A stretch of 40,571 nucleotides of DNA. Origin: Nitrosomonas sp. (GTDB lineage Bacteria > Pseudomonadota > Gammaproteobacteria > Burkholderiales > Nitrosomonadaceae). A program made the position numbers and the translations under genes. The stretch is from assembly GCA_008015595.1 (NCBI GenBank), contig SSFW01000034.1, forward strand, positions 1-40,571. The letters run 5' to 3'. A model generated the notes under the pieces. The model saw only the letters and a program-made list of their open reading frames with translations. It was not told the DNA's origin and ran no database searches. Positions 18,895 to 28,448 of the stretch are shown here, piece by piece; position 1 is the first letter of the stretch, and each line of letters begins with the position of its first letter.

Positions 18895-19518
18895 CTAACA
18901 GATAATTTTACCTAATCCTAACAAATACAACTCCTTACTTTTGGAACGTGAAGCTTTTGGTTTTCGTATCATAACTTTATTAAAATGAAACCTCATATCT
19001 CGGATGTATTGATCAACATAACTTCCTTGAAAAATTTTGACAAGAAAACTCCCTCCTGGTTTCAATTTATTATTAGCAAATGCTAATGCCAATTCAGCAA
19101 GATTGATACTACGTGCTTGATCACTCATTCCAATTCCTGCGAGATTGGGTGACATATCTGAAAGGATAAGATCTGCCAGCTCTCCTGCCAATTGATTCTC
19201 AATCATCTCGCAAACTTTTTCTTCACTAAAATCACCTTGAATAAACGCTACCCCATCTAGTGGAAGCATATTTAATAAATCAAGTGCAATAATCTTACCG
19301 GATTTACCGATTCTTTCACGGCAGACTTGAGACCAACTGCCAGGGGCTGCCCCCAAATCAACAACGATCATTCCCGGACTAAAAAGCTGATCGCGCTCAG
19401 CAATTTCAATGAGTTTATAAGCAGCCCGCGATCGATAACCCGCTTTCTGCGCTTGTTTAACATAAAAATCATTAACGTGCTCATGAATCCACGCTCGATT
19501 AACTTTATTTGATTTCAT
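18895..19518 (-). CDS. rlmE: 23S rRNA (uridine-2'-O-)-methyltransferase RlmE
   Basis: It methylates U2552 of 23S rRNA in the large-subunit A-loop. The 207-residue chain is of normal length, with AdoMet motif VVDLGAAPGSWSQV and the catalytic tetrad of the family at Lys35, Asp121 (LSDMSPN), Lys161 (FLVKIFQ) and Glu196 (RSKSKELYLL). It precedes ftsH, the conserved rlmE-ftsH pair. In many relatives a yhbY RNA-binding gene lies next to it; here the 111 bases between greA and rlmE hold no such gene. Confidence 0.95.
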   Translation of the reverse strand: MKSNKVNRAWIHEHVNDFYVKQAQKAGYRSRAAYKLIEIAERDQLFSPGMIVVDLGAAPGSWSQVCRERIGKSGKIIALDLLNMLPLDGVAFIQGDFSEEKVCEMIENQLAGELADLILSDMSPNLAGIGMSDQARSINLAELALAFANNKLKPGGSFLVKIFQGSYVDQYIRDMRFHFNKVMIRKPKASRSKSKELYLLGLGKIIC

Positions 19519-19629
19519 AGAAGAGCTAAATAATTGCCAATGATAATCACCCTATTAATAAATCATTATGATCATCAAAACGACATCTTTTAATTGATTA
19601 TTTTTTAAAGCAAATAAAAGGTAAGTATT

Positions 19630-20193
19630 TCAAGGCTTACAATTGAACTCAGGGAAGTATATTTGTTTTAGGAGAATAAAATAATTATCAATGTTATTAA
19701 CGAGTTCTTGAAGATAGTAGATATACTGAATATTCAATATTTCGTATTCCCGAACGCCTGCAGGGGCAACGACTTCAACGATATCTCCAGCATATTTTCC
19801 AATCAACGCACGAGCGATTGGTGAGCTAATAGAAATTTTTTTCTCTTTGAGATTCGCCTCATCATCTCCAACAATTTGATAGATTACGGTTACATTTCCC
19901 CCAAAATCTTTCAATTCGACTGTTGCACCAAAAACACATGCACCATCCGCATCAATCAATGCCGGATTAATGATTTGTGCATTCGCGAGTTTACTTTCGA
20001 GTTCAGCAATTCTACCTTCAATAAAGCCTTGTCGTTCTTTTGCAGCATCATATTCAGCATTTTCTGAAAGATCTCCATGAGATCGAGCTTCAGCAATCGC
20101 TGCAATAACTGCAGGACGCTGTACTGTTTTCATTTCGTGAAGTTCAGCACGTAATTTTTCAGCACCCGCAACGGTCAAAGGGATTGGACTCAT
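19630..20193 (-). CDS. greA: Transcription elongation factor GreA with extended C-terminus
   Basis: GreA stimulates transcript cleavage by backtracked RNA polymerase. Residues 1-158 are a complete GreA: an N-terminal coiled coil with the acidic tip [15 protein letters not shown] (about 41-55) and a C-terminal FKBP-like domain ending [13 protein letters not shown], where the protein normally stops (E. coli 158 residues). Here the frame continues for 29 more residues (to 187) that are aromatic and hydrophobic, unlike GreA. The simplest explanation is loss of the original stop, the codon after Ile158 now being TAC. An AAGGAT lies 10 bases before the ATG. It follows carB by 36 bases, a conserved betaproteobacterial order. 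Confidence 0.93.
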   Translation of the reverse strand: MSPIPLTVAGAEKLRAELHEMKTVQRPAVIAAIAEARSHGDLSENAEYDAAKERQGFIEGRIAELESKLANAQIINPALIDADGACVFGATVELKDFGGNVTVIYQIVGDDEANLKEKKISISSPIARALIGKYAGDIVEVVAPAGVREYEILNIQYIYYLQELVNNIDNYFILLKQIYFPEFNCKP

Positions 20194-20229
20194 TATGAAT
20201 TTTATCCTTGTCGGTAATAAGAAATCGAA

Positions 20230-23200
20230 TTACTGTATTGTTTGGTGATGCAACATCTGCATACTATAAGCATGCAATTCACGCATATTTGAAATACCCA
20301 TATAAGCAGCCCTCGCACCGGCCATTGTGGTGTAATAAGTAATTTTTGCGAGTAAAGCAGCATGTCGAATAGAGTAAGAATCTTGAATAGCTCTTCGTTT
20401 ATTCGCTACTGTATTGATAATCAAGCAAATTTCACCATTTTTGATCATATCGACTATATGAGGCCGCCCTTCCGCCACTTTATTTACTTTATGAACGTTC
20501 AAACCCGACTCAATCATCACCTCAGCCGTTCCTTGCGTTGCATAAATTGTAAAGCCAAGCTCAATAAATTTCTTAGCGAGTGTAACGGCTTCTAACTTAT
20601 CACTCGCGCGCACACTAATAAAAATCTTACCAGAGATTGGTAATTTAATCCCTGTCGCCAACTGTGATTTTACAAACGCTTCAGCAAAGGTGTTTCCGAC
20701 ACCCATGACCTCGCCGGTAGATTTCATTTCAGGCCCTAAAATAGTATCTACACCAGAAAATTTAGAGAATGGAAAAACTGCTTCTTTGACGGAGAAGAAT
20801 GTAGGCTCAATATCTTTAAAGATGGCTTGATCATATAAACTTTTCTTAACCATGCATCGTGCCGAGATCTTTGCAAGTTGGAGGCCTGTAGCTTTCGATA
20901 CAAAGGGTACCGTGCGCGAAGCTCTTGGATTTACTTCTAGTACATATACAATATCGTTCTGAATTGCAAATTGCACATTCATTAATCCGATCACATTCAA
21001 TGCACGAGCCATCACTTCTGTCTGCCGACGAAGCTCTTGCTGTAATTCAGTTGATAAGCTAAATGGTGGAATTGAACAAGCTGAGTCACCAGAATGAACA
21101 CCCGCTTCTTCAATATGTTCCATGATGCCACCAATGAGTATCGTTTTCCCATCAAAAATCGCATCGACATCAACCTCAATTGCATTATTTAGATAATGAT
21201 CAAGTAAAACAGGCGAATCATTCGTTACTTTGACCGCCTCTTGCATGTATCGCTCAAGGTCTTTCTGTTCGTGCACAATCTCCATTGCGCGACCTCCCAA
21301 TACATAGCTCGGACGCACAACTAAAGGGTAGCCAATTTCAGTTGCAGCAGCCAATGCCATTTCAACATTGCGTGCTATTCGATTCATAGGTTGCTTCAAG
21401 TTATAGCGATTAAGTAAATCCTGAAACCGTTCACGATCTTCTGCACAATCGATCATATCAGGGCTTGTACCAATAATCGGTACACCAAAGCGCTCAAGAT
21501 CTCTCGCTAGTTTTAAAGGCGTTTGCCCACCATATTGAACAATAACTCCATTCGGCTTTTCTACAGCAACGATATTCAGGACATCTTCTAGTGTAAGCGG
21601 CTCAAAATATAAACGATCTGATATATCGTAATCCGTTGAAACAGTTTCTGGATTACAGTTGACCATGATTGTTTCATAGCCGTCTTCACGTAATGCGAGT
21701 GACGCATGGACACAGCAGTAATCGAATTCTATTCCCTGCCCTATGCGATTCGGTCCTCCACCCAACACCATAATCTTCTTTCTAGTGCTGGGATTAGCTT
21801 CACATTCCTCTTCGTAAGTAGAATAAAGATAGGCTGTATCTGTGGAAAATTCAGCAGCACAGGTATCGACACGCTTATATACCGGGTATATTTTTTCATT
21901 TAGGCGACGGGTACGAATCGCTAATTCACTTGAATTGAGTAGCTTAGCCAATCTACGATCTGAGAATCCACTCCTTTTTAATTGGCGCAATAAGTCCGTA
22001 TCAATAGAATCCAATGTGCTATCAGTCAAAGATCGCTCTTGTTGTACAAGATTTGCTATTTGATGCAAAAACCAGGGGTCAATGTGTGTTAATTGATAAA
22101 TTTCATCAAAAGCCATGCCATGTCGAAATGCATCGGCTACATACCAAATCCGCTCAGGACCAGGATGTCCTAATTCAGCCGCTATCAAATCTAAATCGGA
22201 TGATTTTTCATCTAAACCATCAACGCCAATCTCAAGTCCACGCAACGCTTTCTGAAATGACTCTTGAAATGTGCGCCCGATCGCCATAACCTCACCCACT
22301 GATTTCATCTGAGTCGTTAGTCGATCATTGGCTTGAGGAAATTTCTCAAATGCAAATCGAGGGATTTTAGTAACGACGTAATCAATTGTGGGCTCAAAAG
22401 AAGCCGGCGTAACACCGCCCGTAATATCATTACTGAGTTCATTCAATGTATACCCTACAGCCAGTTTGGCAGCAATCTTGGCAATAGGAAATCCAGTGGC
22501 TTTAGAAGCAAGCGCAGAAGATCGGGAAACACGTGGATTCATTTCGATCACTAGCAGACGACCATCAGCAGGGTTAATCGCGAATTGAACATTTGATCCG
22601 CCCGTTTCAACGCCAATTTCACGTAATACCGCAATAGAGGCATTACGCATGATTTGGTATTCTTTATCAGTCAGTGTCTGGGCTGGCGCGACCGTAATCG
22701 AATCACCGGTATGAATACCCATCGGATCTAAGTTTTCGATCGAGCAAATGATAATGCAATTATCTTGCTTATCACGAATTACCTCCATTTCAAACTCTTT
22801 CCAGCCAATTACAGATTCTTCAATCAGTAATTCGCGAGTGGGTGAGGCATCCAATCCGCGTTCACAAATTTCTATAAATTCTTGTCGATTATACGCAATT
22901 CCTCCACCCGTTCCGCCGAGCGTAAAAGAAGGGCGAATAATTACTGGATAACCAATCATCGCCTGTACTTGCAGTGCTTCTTCCATGCTGTGAGCAATCG
23001 CAGAACGAGCAGAGCTCAAGCCGATATGAGCCATCGCTTGTTTAAATTTCTCACGATCTTCCGCTTTATCAATCGCTTCTCGCGATGCGCCAATTAGCTC
23101 AACTCCATATTTATCGAGCACTCCGTATTTAACTAAATCAAGCGCACAATTTAGAGCTGTTTGTCCACCCATGGTTGGTAAGAGTGCATCTGGACGCTCG

Positions 23201-23439
23201 ATATCGATAATTTTCTCAAGCATGGGCCAGGTTATAGGCTCGATATAGGTCGCATCCGCCATTTCTGGATCTGTCATGATCGTTGCCGGATTTGAATTGA
23301 CCAGTACAATTCGATAACCTTCTTCCCGTAGTGCGGTACAAGCTTGAACACCCGAGTAATCAAACTCACAAGCTTGACCAATAATGATAGGCCCTGCTCC
23401 AATCACAAGAATCGATTTAATATCAGTACGTTTTGGCAT
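20230..23439 (-). CDS. carB: Carbamoyl-phosphate synthase large subunit
   Basis: A 1069-residue protein (E. coli 1073) that makes carbamoyl phosphate for arginine and pyrimidines. Two homologous ATP-grasp halves are evident: carboxyphosphate synthesis (about 1-400, from [22 protein letters not shown]) and carbamate phosphorylation (about 550-935, from [22 protein letters not shown]), with an oligomerisation region between. The C-terminal MGS-like allosteric domain (about 936-1069) contains [11 protein letters not shown] and ends the chain. Each half has the ATP-grasp NPR motif ([20 protein letters not shown]). It lies 33 bases after carA. Confidence 0.98.
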   Translation of the reverse strand: MPKRTDIKSILVIGAGPIIIGQACEFDYSGVQACTALREEGYRIVLVNSNPATIMTDPEMADATYIEPITWPMLEKIIDIERPDALLPTMGGQTALNCALDLVKYGVLDKYGVELIGASREAIDKAEDREKFKQAMAHIGLSSARSAIAHSMEEALQVQAMIGYPVIIRPSFTLGGTGGGIAYNRQEFIEICERGLDASPTRELLIEESVIGWKEFEMEVIRDKQDNCIIICSIENLDPMGIHTGDSITVAPAQTLTDKEYQIMRNASIAVLREIGVETGGSNVQFAINPADGRLLVIEMNPRVSRSSALASKATGFPIAKIAAKLAVGYTLNELSNDITGGVTPASFEPTIDYVVTKIPRFAFEKFPQANDRLTTQMKSVGEVMAIGRTFQESFQKALRGLEIGVDGLDEKSSDLDLIAAELGHPGPERIWYVADAFRHGMAFDEIYQLTHIDPWFLHQIANLVQQERSLTDSTLDSIDTDLLRQLKRSGFSDRRLAKLLNSSELAIRTRRLNEKIYPVYKRVDTCAAEFSTDTAYLYSTYEEECEANPSTRKKIMVLGGGPNRIGQGIEFDYCCVHASLALREDGYETIMVNCNPETVSTDYDISDRLYFEPLTLEDVLNIVAVEKPNGVIVQYGGQTPLKLARDLERFGVPIIGTSPDMIDCAEDRERFQDLLNRYNLKQPMNRIARNVEMALAAATEIGYPLVVRPSYVLGGRAMEIVHEQKDLERYMQEAVKVTNDSPVLLDHYLNNAIEVDVDAIFDGKTILIGGIMEHIEEAGVHSGDSACSIPPFSLSTELQQELRRQTEVMARALNVIGLMNVQFAIQNDIVYVLEVNPRASRTVPFVSKATGLQLAKISARCMVKKSLYDQAIFKDIEPTFFSVKEAVFPFSKFSGVDTILGPEMKSTGEVMGVGNTFAEAFVKSQLATGIKLPISGKIFISVRASDKLEAVTLAKKFIELGFTIYATQGTAEVMIESGLNVHKVNKVAEGRPHIVDMIKNGEICLIINTVANKRRAIQDSYSIRHAALLAKITYYTTMAGARAAYMGISNMRELHAYSMQMLHHQTIQ

Positions 23440-23472
23440 TTATATTGCAGCAACAAAGGCTTAGTTTAAGTC

Positions 23473-24636
23473 TTACTTCGCAACGTGACTCTGTTGCTTC
23501 TTATATTGTTTGATTCGATCGATAAAACGATCAAATAGATAACTCGCATCATGAGGCCCAGGGCTTGCTTCTGGATGACCTTGAAAACAAAACGCAGGAC
23601 TATTGATTAACTCAAACCCTTGCAAGCTTTTATCAAATAACGATAAATGGGTTACTCGGATATTCGTTGGTAGTTGATTCATATCAACGGCAAAACCGTG
23701 ATTCTGACTCGTTATAATAACTTTCCCACTATCGATATCCAGAACAGGATGATTCGCGCCATGATGACCAAATTTCATTTTCATTGTTTTTGCACCTGCT
23801 GCCAGCGCTAAGATTTGATGTCCAAGACAAATTCCGAAAATTGGAATTTTCATATCAATTAATCTTCTCACGGTATCAATCGCATAATCACAAGGTTCTG
23901 GATCGCCTGGACCATTCGATAGAAAAACTCCATCAGGATTAGAGAGCAAAATTTCTTCAACAGGTGTTTGTGCTGGATAAACGGTTACACTACAGTTACG
24001 ACTTGCTAATCTACGTAATATGGTTTGTTTGACGCCGAAATCGAGTGCAGCAATCCGGTAATCAATAGTCGGTTGTGATGCATAACCATAGCCTAACCGC
24101 CAGTCTGATTCAGTCCATTGGTAAGCATGCTGGCAGCTGACTACTTTTGCTAAATCCATCCCTACCAATCCCGGAAAAGTTTGTGCACGTTGCAGCGCAG
24201 CTTCAATATTGATATCGCCAGCCATGATACAACCTGCTTGTGCGCCCTTCTCTCTTAAAATGCGAGTGAGTTTTCGCGTATCAATACCTGCAATTGCGAC
24301 AACATTATGGTTTTCCAGAAAAGTTGGTAAGGATTCCGTTTTTCTCCAATTACTTGCGGTAAGGGATAAATCTCGGATTACCAAACCTGCAGCAAAAACC
24401 TTAACGCTACCTGCTGATTCGATATCTTCTTTATTCGACCCGGTATTCCCGATATGGGGATAAGTCAGTGTAATAATTTGCTGGCAGTAAGACGGATCGG
24501 TCAAAATTTCCTGATAACCCGTCATGGCAGTGTTAAAAGCAACTTCCCCTACAGTTATTCCTTTTATCCCGATCGAAATACCTTGAAAAACTGTACCATC
24601 AGCTAAAACAAGGATGGCACGAGGTTGCTGCAACAC
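23473..24636 (-). CDS. carA: Carbamoyl-phosphate synthase small (glutaminase) subunit
   Basis: A 387-residue class I glutamine amidotransferase that supplies ammonia to CarB. The N-terminal CarA-specific domain ([20 protein letters not shown], about 31-50) is followed by the GATase domain with nucleophile Cys270 in FGICLGHQ and catalytic His354 and Glu356 in [10 protein letters not shown]. The start is GTG at 24636, 6 bases after a good AGGAG; the next codon TTG is a less likely alternative. It heads the carA-carB-greA run, and a candidate promoter lies about 75-110 bases upstream. Confidence 0.97.
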   Translation of the reverse strand: MLQQPRAILVLADGTVFQGISIGIKGITVGEVAFNTAMTGYQEILTDPSYCQQIITLTYPHIGNTGSNKEDIESAGSVKVFAAGLVIRDLSLTASNWRKTESLPTFLENHNVVAIAGIDTRKLTRILREKGAQAGCIMAGDINIEAALQRAQTFPGLVGMDLAKVVSCQHAYQWTESDWRLGYGYASQPTIDYRIAALDFGVKQTILRRLASRNCSVTVYPAQTPVEEILLSNPDGVFLSNGPGDPEPCDYAIDTVRRLIDMKIPIFGICLGHQILALAAGAKTMKMKFGHHGANHPVLDIDSGKVIITSQNHGFAVDMNQLPTNIRVTHLSLFDKSLQGFELINSPAFCFQGHPEASPGPHDASYLFDRFIDRIKQYKKQQSHVAK

Positions 24637-24716
24637 AAAATACTCCTTTTAGGATACTTTCAAAAAAGGCTATCACGCTAAGTAGGTAATAGCTAAATCA
24701 ATACATAGTTGTACGA

Positions 24717-24722
24717 ATTATA
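24717..24722 (-). promoter_or_regulatory. Candidate -10 element of the car operon
   Basis: On the minus strand these bases are a perfect TATAAT, placing transcription start near 24709 with a roughly 70-base leader before the carA GTG. The -35 region is weak (TAGAAA or TTAGAA at 17-18 bases), so the site may be activator-dependent or a chance match in AT-rich DNA. Confidence 0.4.
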
Positions 24723-24748
24723 CGTGATAAAGAAAGAGTTTTCTAACT

Positions 24749-24907
24749 CTAGTATAGAGAATATTGAGAGCAACCGAAGTCATCCTGTTTTTTTGGCACA
24801 AGATGATATCCAGTTTTTTTTATATTGATAATCCCACGAAGGCTAAGACCATTATCAATTACTTGTTGAAGTGCGAGCAAATCCCAATTAATGCATACAA
24901 CGATATA
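24749..24907 (-). other. Stop-free in-frame extension after the PAS gene
   Basis: The PAS gene stops at TAG 24908-24910. The same frame then stays open for 52 codons to a TAG at 24749-24751, giving a soluble-looking peptide (for example LALQQVIDNGLSL). It has no ATG or GTG start and no convincing ribosome site, so it is not called as a gene. It may be the remnant of a longer C-terminus, or chance. With carA's candidate promoter it fills most of the 271-base gap between carA and the PAS gene; nothing else stands out there. Confidence 0.3.
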
Positions 24908-25282
24908 CTAATTTAGCTGTATCGTTAAAAGAAGATAATGAACCCCTTCTTGCTGAACATCACTAAAAAAAATTTCTCCTGTCGTACGCATATCATTTTT
25001 TCCAATCAACTCAAAATGATGACCTATCCGTGATAAAAACCGTAAATAGGCGTTAGCTCTACCCTGTTTCAGCAAAGTAATCGAGGCTAATTTCGGTATT
25101 ACTTCTGCAACTGAACGTCCAATTAAATCATGTTGCATCCAACCAAGCAGACTTGCCCCCTTCTCGCTACAATCGTAAATTAACCCTTGTTCCGACACAA
25201 TCATTACAGCAAATGCCTCATTAGCTATTGGTTTAAATTCGATAGGAGCTGTATTGCTTGCTTCCATGGGTGCGCTATTCAT
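24908..25282 (-). CDS. Small stand-alone PAS-domain protein
   Basis: A 124-residue protein made almost entirely of one PAS fold (about residues 20-122): AFAVMIVSEQGLIYDCSEKGASLLGW, then the PAS-typical DLIGRSVAEVIP, and a C-terminal beta hairpin. There is no output domain, membrane segment or obvious haem or flavin signature, so it probably works by binding a partner or ligand. A strong AAAGGAG lies about 6 bases upstream of the ATG, suggesting good expression. It is divergent from the methyltransferase at 25427, and an inverted repeat lies in the shared upstream region. Its role is unknown. Confidence 0.7.
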   Translation of the reverse strand: MNSAPMEASNTAPIEFKPIANEAFAVMIVSEQGLIYDCSEKGASLLGWMQHDLIGRSVAEVIPKLASITLLKQGRANAYLRFLSRIGHHFELIGKNDMRTTGEIFFSDVQQEGVHYLLLTIQLN

Positions 25283-25320
25283 TTTCTTCTCCTTTAGAGG
25301 GGTTTTCCTTATTCAAAAAT

Positions 25321-25342
25321 ACGGTAAAAATAACTTTACCGT
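25321..25342. repeat. Inverted repeat in a divergent promoter region
   Basis: A perfect 8-base inverted repeat, ACGGTAAA (25321-25328) and TTTACCGT (25335-25342), with a 6-base spacer, lies between the PAS gene and the methyltransferase. No T-run follows on either strand, so an operator is more likely than a terminator. A weak promoter-like TTGACA (25360-25365) with TAAAGA 16 bases on follows, directed toward the plus-strand gene. Confidence 0.45.
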
Positions 25343-25426
25343 GTTGGTGTTAATTATTTTTGACAGTGAGGATAAAAACACTAAAGAATAGGCGAACTAA
25401 AACCTGATTATTGTAAATTGACTTTT

Positions 25427-26143
25427 ATGAGCACCAACCAACCGACAACCATTTTTACTCAATCTTGGTCGTTGTATGACCTCATTACTGCATACAACTA
25501 TATGTTTCACCAAGAAATCTATGAGGGTGTACAAAAATTGCTTGGATTACGGCAAGACGTTACACGCTATCGTTTAATGGATCTTGGATGTGGAAATGCA
25601 CGCTTCATGGCGCCGTGCTTATTGAAATATCCACCAGCCTATTATGAAGGGGTTGATCTTTCAGAAACCGCACTGGCTGAGGCTAAAACCTATCTAGCCC
25701 CACTTACTTGTCCCGTTAAATTAACCCATAATGATTTGTTAACATCGATCGAATCAACTCAAGATCAATGGGACATCATTTTTAGTGGATTTGCAGTTCA
25801 TCACCTTACGCCGGAGGATAAAACACGATTTTTCAATGCAGTGGGCCGATCCTTGTCAAAACAAGGATGGCTTATCTTAGTCGATGTCGTACGTGAAGAA
25901 CATCAAGATCGTGAAACCTACTTAAATCACTATTTACAATTCATGCGGGAAACTTGGACTAAAGTTCCACCCGAACAACTTGAAGAAGCTTGTACCCATG
26001 TGCATGATCATGACTACCCTGAAACTTTTTCTACCTTGCAAAACATGGCAATTGCTGCTGGACTCCATGCGCAAAGAATTATTAGTCGCTATGGGCAACA
26101 CTACACACTGTTATTTTCTCCTGTGAATTTACCCACAATTTAA
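25427..26143 (+). CDS. Class I SAM-dependent methyltransferase
   Basis: A 238-residue protein from ATG 25427; an upstream in-frame TTG at 25418 would add only three residues, and neither has a clear ribosome site. Motif I is LMDLGCGNARFM (about residues 51-62), the acidic end of strand 2 is EGVDLSE, and IIFSGFAVHHLTPEDK is the usual motif before the active site, as in the methyltransferase_12/25 group. The gene lies 18 bases before a BASS transporter on the same strand, so the pair is probably an operon. The substrate cannot be inferred. Confidence 0.8.
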   Translation: MSTNQPTTIFTQSWSLYDLITAYNYMFHQEIYEGVQKLLGLRQDVTRYRLMDLGCGNARFMAPCLLKYPPAYYEGVDLSETALAEAKTYLAPLTCPVKLTHNDLLTSIESTQDQWDIIFSGFAVHHLTPEDKTRFFNAVGRSLSKQGWLILVDVVREEHQDRETYLNHYLQFMRETWTKVPPEQLEEACTHVHDHDYPETFSTLQNMAIAAGLHAQRIISRYGQHYTLLFSPVNLPTI

Positions 26144-26161
26144 TTCCACTTCATCATCGGC

Positions 26162-27082
26162 ATGCTTCAAAAATTAACACTGCTTTTCCCATTGTGGATG
26201 CTGATATCAGCTACCTTTGCATTATTCAACCCTGAATGGTTTACATCCCTCAATCAAGGATCAACCGTCGTGCTCATCCTAGCTTTTGTAATGCTTTGCA
26301 TGGGGTTGACGCTTACCATCGATGATTTTCGTCGAATTGGCCGCATGCCAAAAGCCGTTGCAACTGGTTTTTTGGGGCAATATACCATTATGCCTGTTCT
26401 TGCCTGGGGAATCGCAATGTTACTAAATTTGCCGATTCATTTTGCGGTAGGGTTAATTCTAGTCGGATGCTGCCCAGGGGGTACCGCTTCAAATTTGGTT
26501 TCATATATTGCCAAAGCAGACGTTGCGCTCTCAGTCGTCATGACCGTTTGTTCGACGCTGGCTGCTATTATACTTACACCCCTACTCACTCAATTATTTG
26601 CTGGTACTTTAGTGCCAGTGGATACTTGGATGTTATTCAAACAAACGCTACAAGTTGTTATTTTACCGATCGCACTCGGCATCACACTCAATCACTGGCT
26701 GCCGAATACCGTGCAACGTATCATGCCTTTTGCACCATTATTGGCTGTCATCGGCGTGTGCATAATCTGTGCAACTGTTTTTGCCGGTCAGGCAGAAGGA
26801 ATCCGTCATTATATTGGTGAACTGATATTAGCAACGGCATTACTCCATGCGGGCGGTTTCTTCTTGGGCTATACCTTGGCCAGATACTCAAGTCATGATA
26901 AGCAAAGTATGCGCACCATTTCGATCGAAGTAGGTATGCAGAATTCCGGTTTAGCCATTGTGCTCTCGAAACAGGCATTTCCACTGCTCCCGCTTGCACC
27001 AGTAGTTGGCGCAATTTCAGTTTTGATGCATTCATTATTAGGAAGTCTTCTTGCTGTCATCTGGCGAAGCCAGAAAACCTAA
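26162..27082 (+). CDS. Bile acid:sodium symporter (BASS) family transporter
   Basis: A 306-residue inner-membrane protein with about nine or ten hydrophobic helices. The family signature GCCPGGTASNLVSYIAKADV (about residues 102-121), followed by VALSVVMT, is the crossover motif that forms the Na+ and substrate site in bacterial homologues such as ASBT. EVGMQNSGLAIVL in the second half is equally typical. Bacterial members carry organic anions such as pantoate or keto acids; the actual substrate is unknown. The gene is tightly linked to the upstream methyltransferase. Confidence 0.88.
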   Translation: MLQKLTLLFPLWMLISATFALFNPEWFTSLNQGSTVVLILAFVMLCMGLTLTIDDFRRIGRMPKAVATGFLGQYTIMPVLAWGIAMLLNLPIHFAVGLILVGCCPGGTASNLVSYIAKADVALSVVMTVCSTLAAIILTPLLTQLFAGTLVPVDTWMLFKQTLQVVILPIALGITLNHWLPNTVQRIMPFAPLLAVIGVCIICATVFAGQAEGIRHYIGELILATALLHAGGFFLGYTLARYSSHDKQSMRTISIEVGMQNSGLAIVLSKQAFPLLPLAPVVGAISVLMHSLLGSLLAVIWRSQKT

Positions 27083-27209
27083 ATCAGCTCCAAAGTATCT
27101 TCAAAAAGCGAGATTATTCAGTTTGCATTCAGGGGTCATCTCGTATTGTTATTACTAATGATTGAATAACAGTTCGAGTGATCAACCAACCAATTGCAAG
27201 GAGACTATC

Positions 27210-27482
27210 ATGAGAAGGATGATCTTATTGATGTTTATGGTACTTCTATTATGCGGATTTCGCGCCCCTAATGGAGCTTTGATTTCTAAAGGCGATTTAG
27301 TTGATAAACTGATTATTAACTTAGGTCAACCCATCGTTCGTATTCCAGTTGCAACTCATCGCAGTATCTATCCCCCTTATCATAGCTCACGGGAAATTTG
27401 GACTTACAAAATCAAACAATATACCTATCGTTTCGTTATCGATAGTGGCGTCATTATTCATGAAGATTGGACTCGATTCTGA
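27210..27482 (+). CDS. Small exported protein, possibly DUF2845/BamE-like fold
   Basis: A 90-residue protein from ATG 27210, chosen because AAGGAG lies about 6 bases upstream; a frame opening at 27162 would add a polar tail ahead of the signal peptide. Residues 1-22 form a hydrophobic signal sequence (LLMFMVLLLCGF). The Cys there lacks the small residue needed before it in a lipobox, so a lipoprotein is unlikely. The mature part (SKGDLVDKLIINLGQPI, then EIWTYKIKQYTYRFVIDSGVI) resembles small periplasmic proteins in which a G-D-x-x-x-x-V-x-x-x-L-G-x-P start is followed by a beta sheet. The family assignment is tentative and the function unknown. Confidence 0.6.
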   Translation: MRRMILLMFMVLLLCGFRAPNGALISKGDLVDKLIINLGQPIVRIPVATHRSIYPPYHSSREIWTYKIKQYTYRFVIDSGVIIHEDWTRF

Positions 27483-27535
27483 TGTGCGTAATAACCATTG
27501 CTTAGTAAAAAGCTAAAACCAGAGCAGATACGATA

Positions 27536-28357
27536 CTAAGCAATGAGTTCCACTCTTCCTGTATCGAGATGATAAATTCCGCCAACGATTTTCAGTTTTT
27601 TACGATCATGGTAATAATCAAGAATAGGTGTTTTCTCGCGAAGCCGCTCAACTGTCATGATTACGTTTTGCTTAGTAACGTGAATCAAGCGATCTTCCGT
27701 CGTATCGCTAACTTTTGCTATCTCGCTGACTGTTCTAACTGCGGGTGCGATTGCACTTGCTAGCAATTGGATATGGCCTGGAAAATCGCGGTGACGGTCT
27801 ACAGCGTCAATGGCCGCTTTCACAGCACCGCAGCTTTCATGTCCCAACACCATAATCAATGGTGTATTTAATACCGCAACCGAGTATTCAATCGTTGCTA
27901 AATTATCATTCGTTAGATAATTACCTGCGCCGCGCGCTACAAATAAATCACCCAGTGCTTCATCGAAGCAATGCTCCGGACTCACCCTAGAATCAGAGCA
28001 CCCCAGAATAGTTGCATAAGGATTTTGGCCTTTGACCAATGAGGTTTTTACATCATGAAAATCTAATGGTTTAGAATTTCCGGATACATAACGTCCATTG
28101 CCTTGCATTAATCTTTCTAACGCTTGATCCGGTGTCAATACATTTTCTGGCTTAGGTATGATTCTTTTTTTCTCATTCACCGTTTTCGATTCGGAAGCAT
28201 TAACTAATCCGGTTGCCAACAACCCCCAAGACATTAGTACAGCTGAGGTTCGTTTGATAAATTCACGTTTAGTTGGATCTTTGTGCTTATCTTGCACAAT
28301 TGAAGCCGGATAATTTGAATTACAATGATCGCTCGTTACCATACACTTCTGGCACAT
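27536..28357 (-). CDS. Exported beta-class carbonic anhydrase
   Basis: A 273-residue zinc enzyme interconverting CO2 and bicarbonate. The start at 28357 has AAGGAA 8 bases upstream; a longer frame to 28447 has no such support. Zinc ligands are Cys120 (GCSDSR, with Asp122-Arg124), His173 and Cys176 (GHESCGAV), the beta-class pattern. Before the enzyme domain is an export signal: KREFIKRTSAVL (about 30-41) plus a hydrophobic stretch, resembling a Tat signal with Lys-Arg in place of Arg-Arg. It is preceded by a Cys-rich start (MCQKCMVTSDHC). Location is probably periplasmic. It is divergent from the MFS gene. Confidence 0.88.
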   Translation of the reverse strand: MCQKCMVTSDHCNSNYPASIVQDKHKDPTKREFIKRTSAVLMSWGLLATGLVNASESKTVNEKKRIIPKPENVLTPDQALERLMQGNGRYVSGNSKPLDFHDVKTSLVKGQNPYATILGCSDSRVSPEHCFDEALGDLFVARGAGNYLTNDNLATIEYSVAVLNTPLIMVLGHESCGAVKAAIDAVDRHRDFPGHIQLLASAIAPAVRTVSEIAKVSDTTEDRLIHVTKQNVIMTVERLREKTPILDYYHDRKKLKIVGGIYHLDTGRVELIA

Positions 28358-28448
28358 GTTCAAAATTCCTTTATTACTGATCAACTTAAAATACATCTTA
28401 TTATTTGTTCCAGCTTTGCACATAACACCGACAAACCGGTAAAACAAA

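Noticed and set aside
24804-24917. Short plus-strand frame (37 codons) between carA and the PAS gene
   Set aside because: No ribosome site, overlaps the PAS gene end, and no recognisable sequence.
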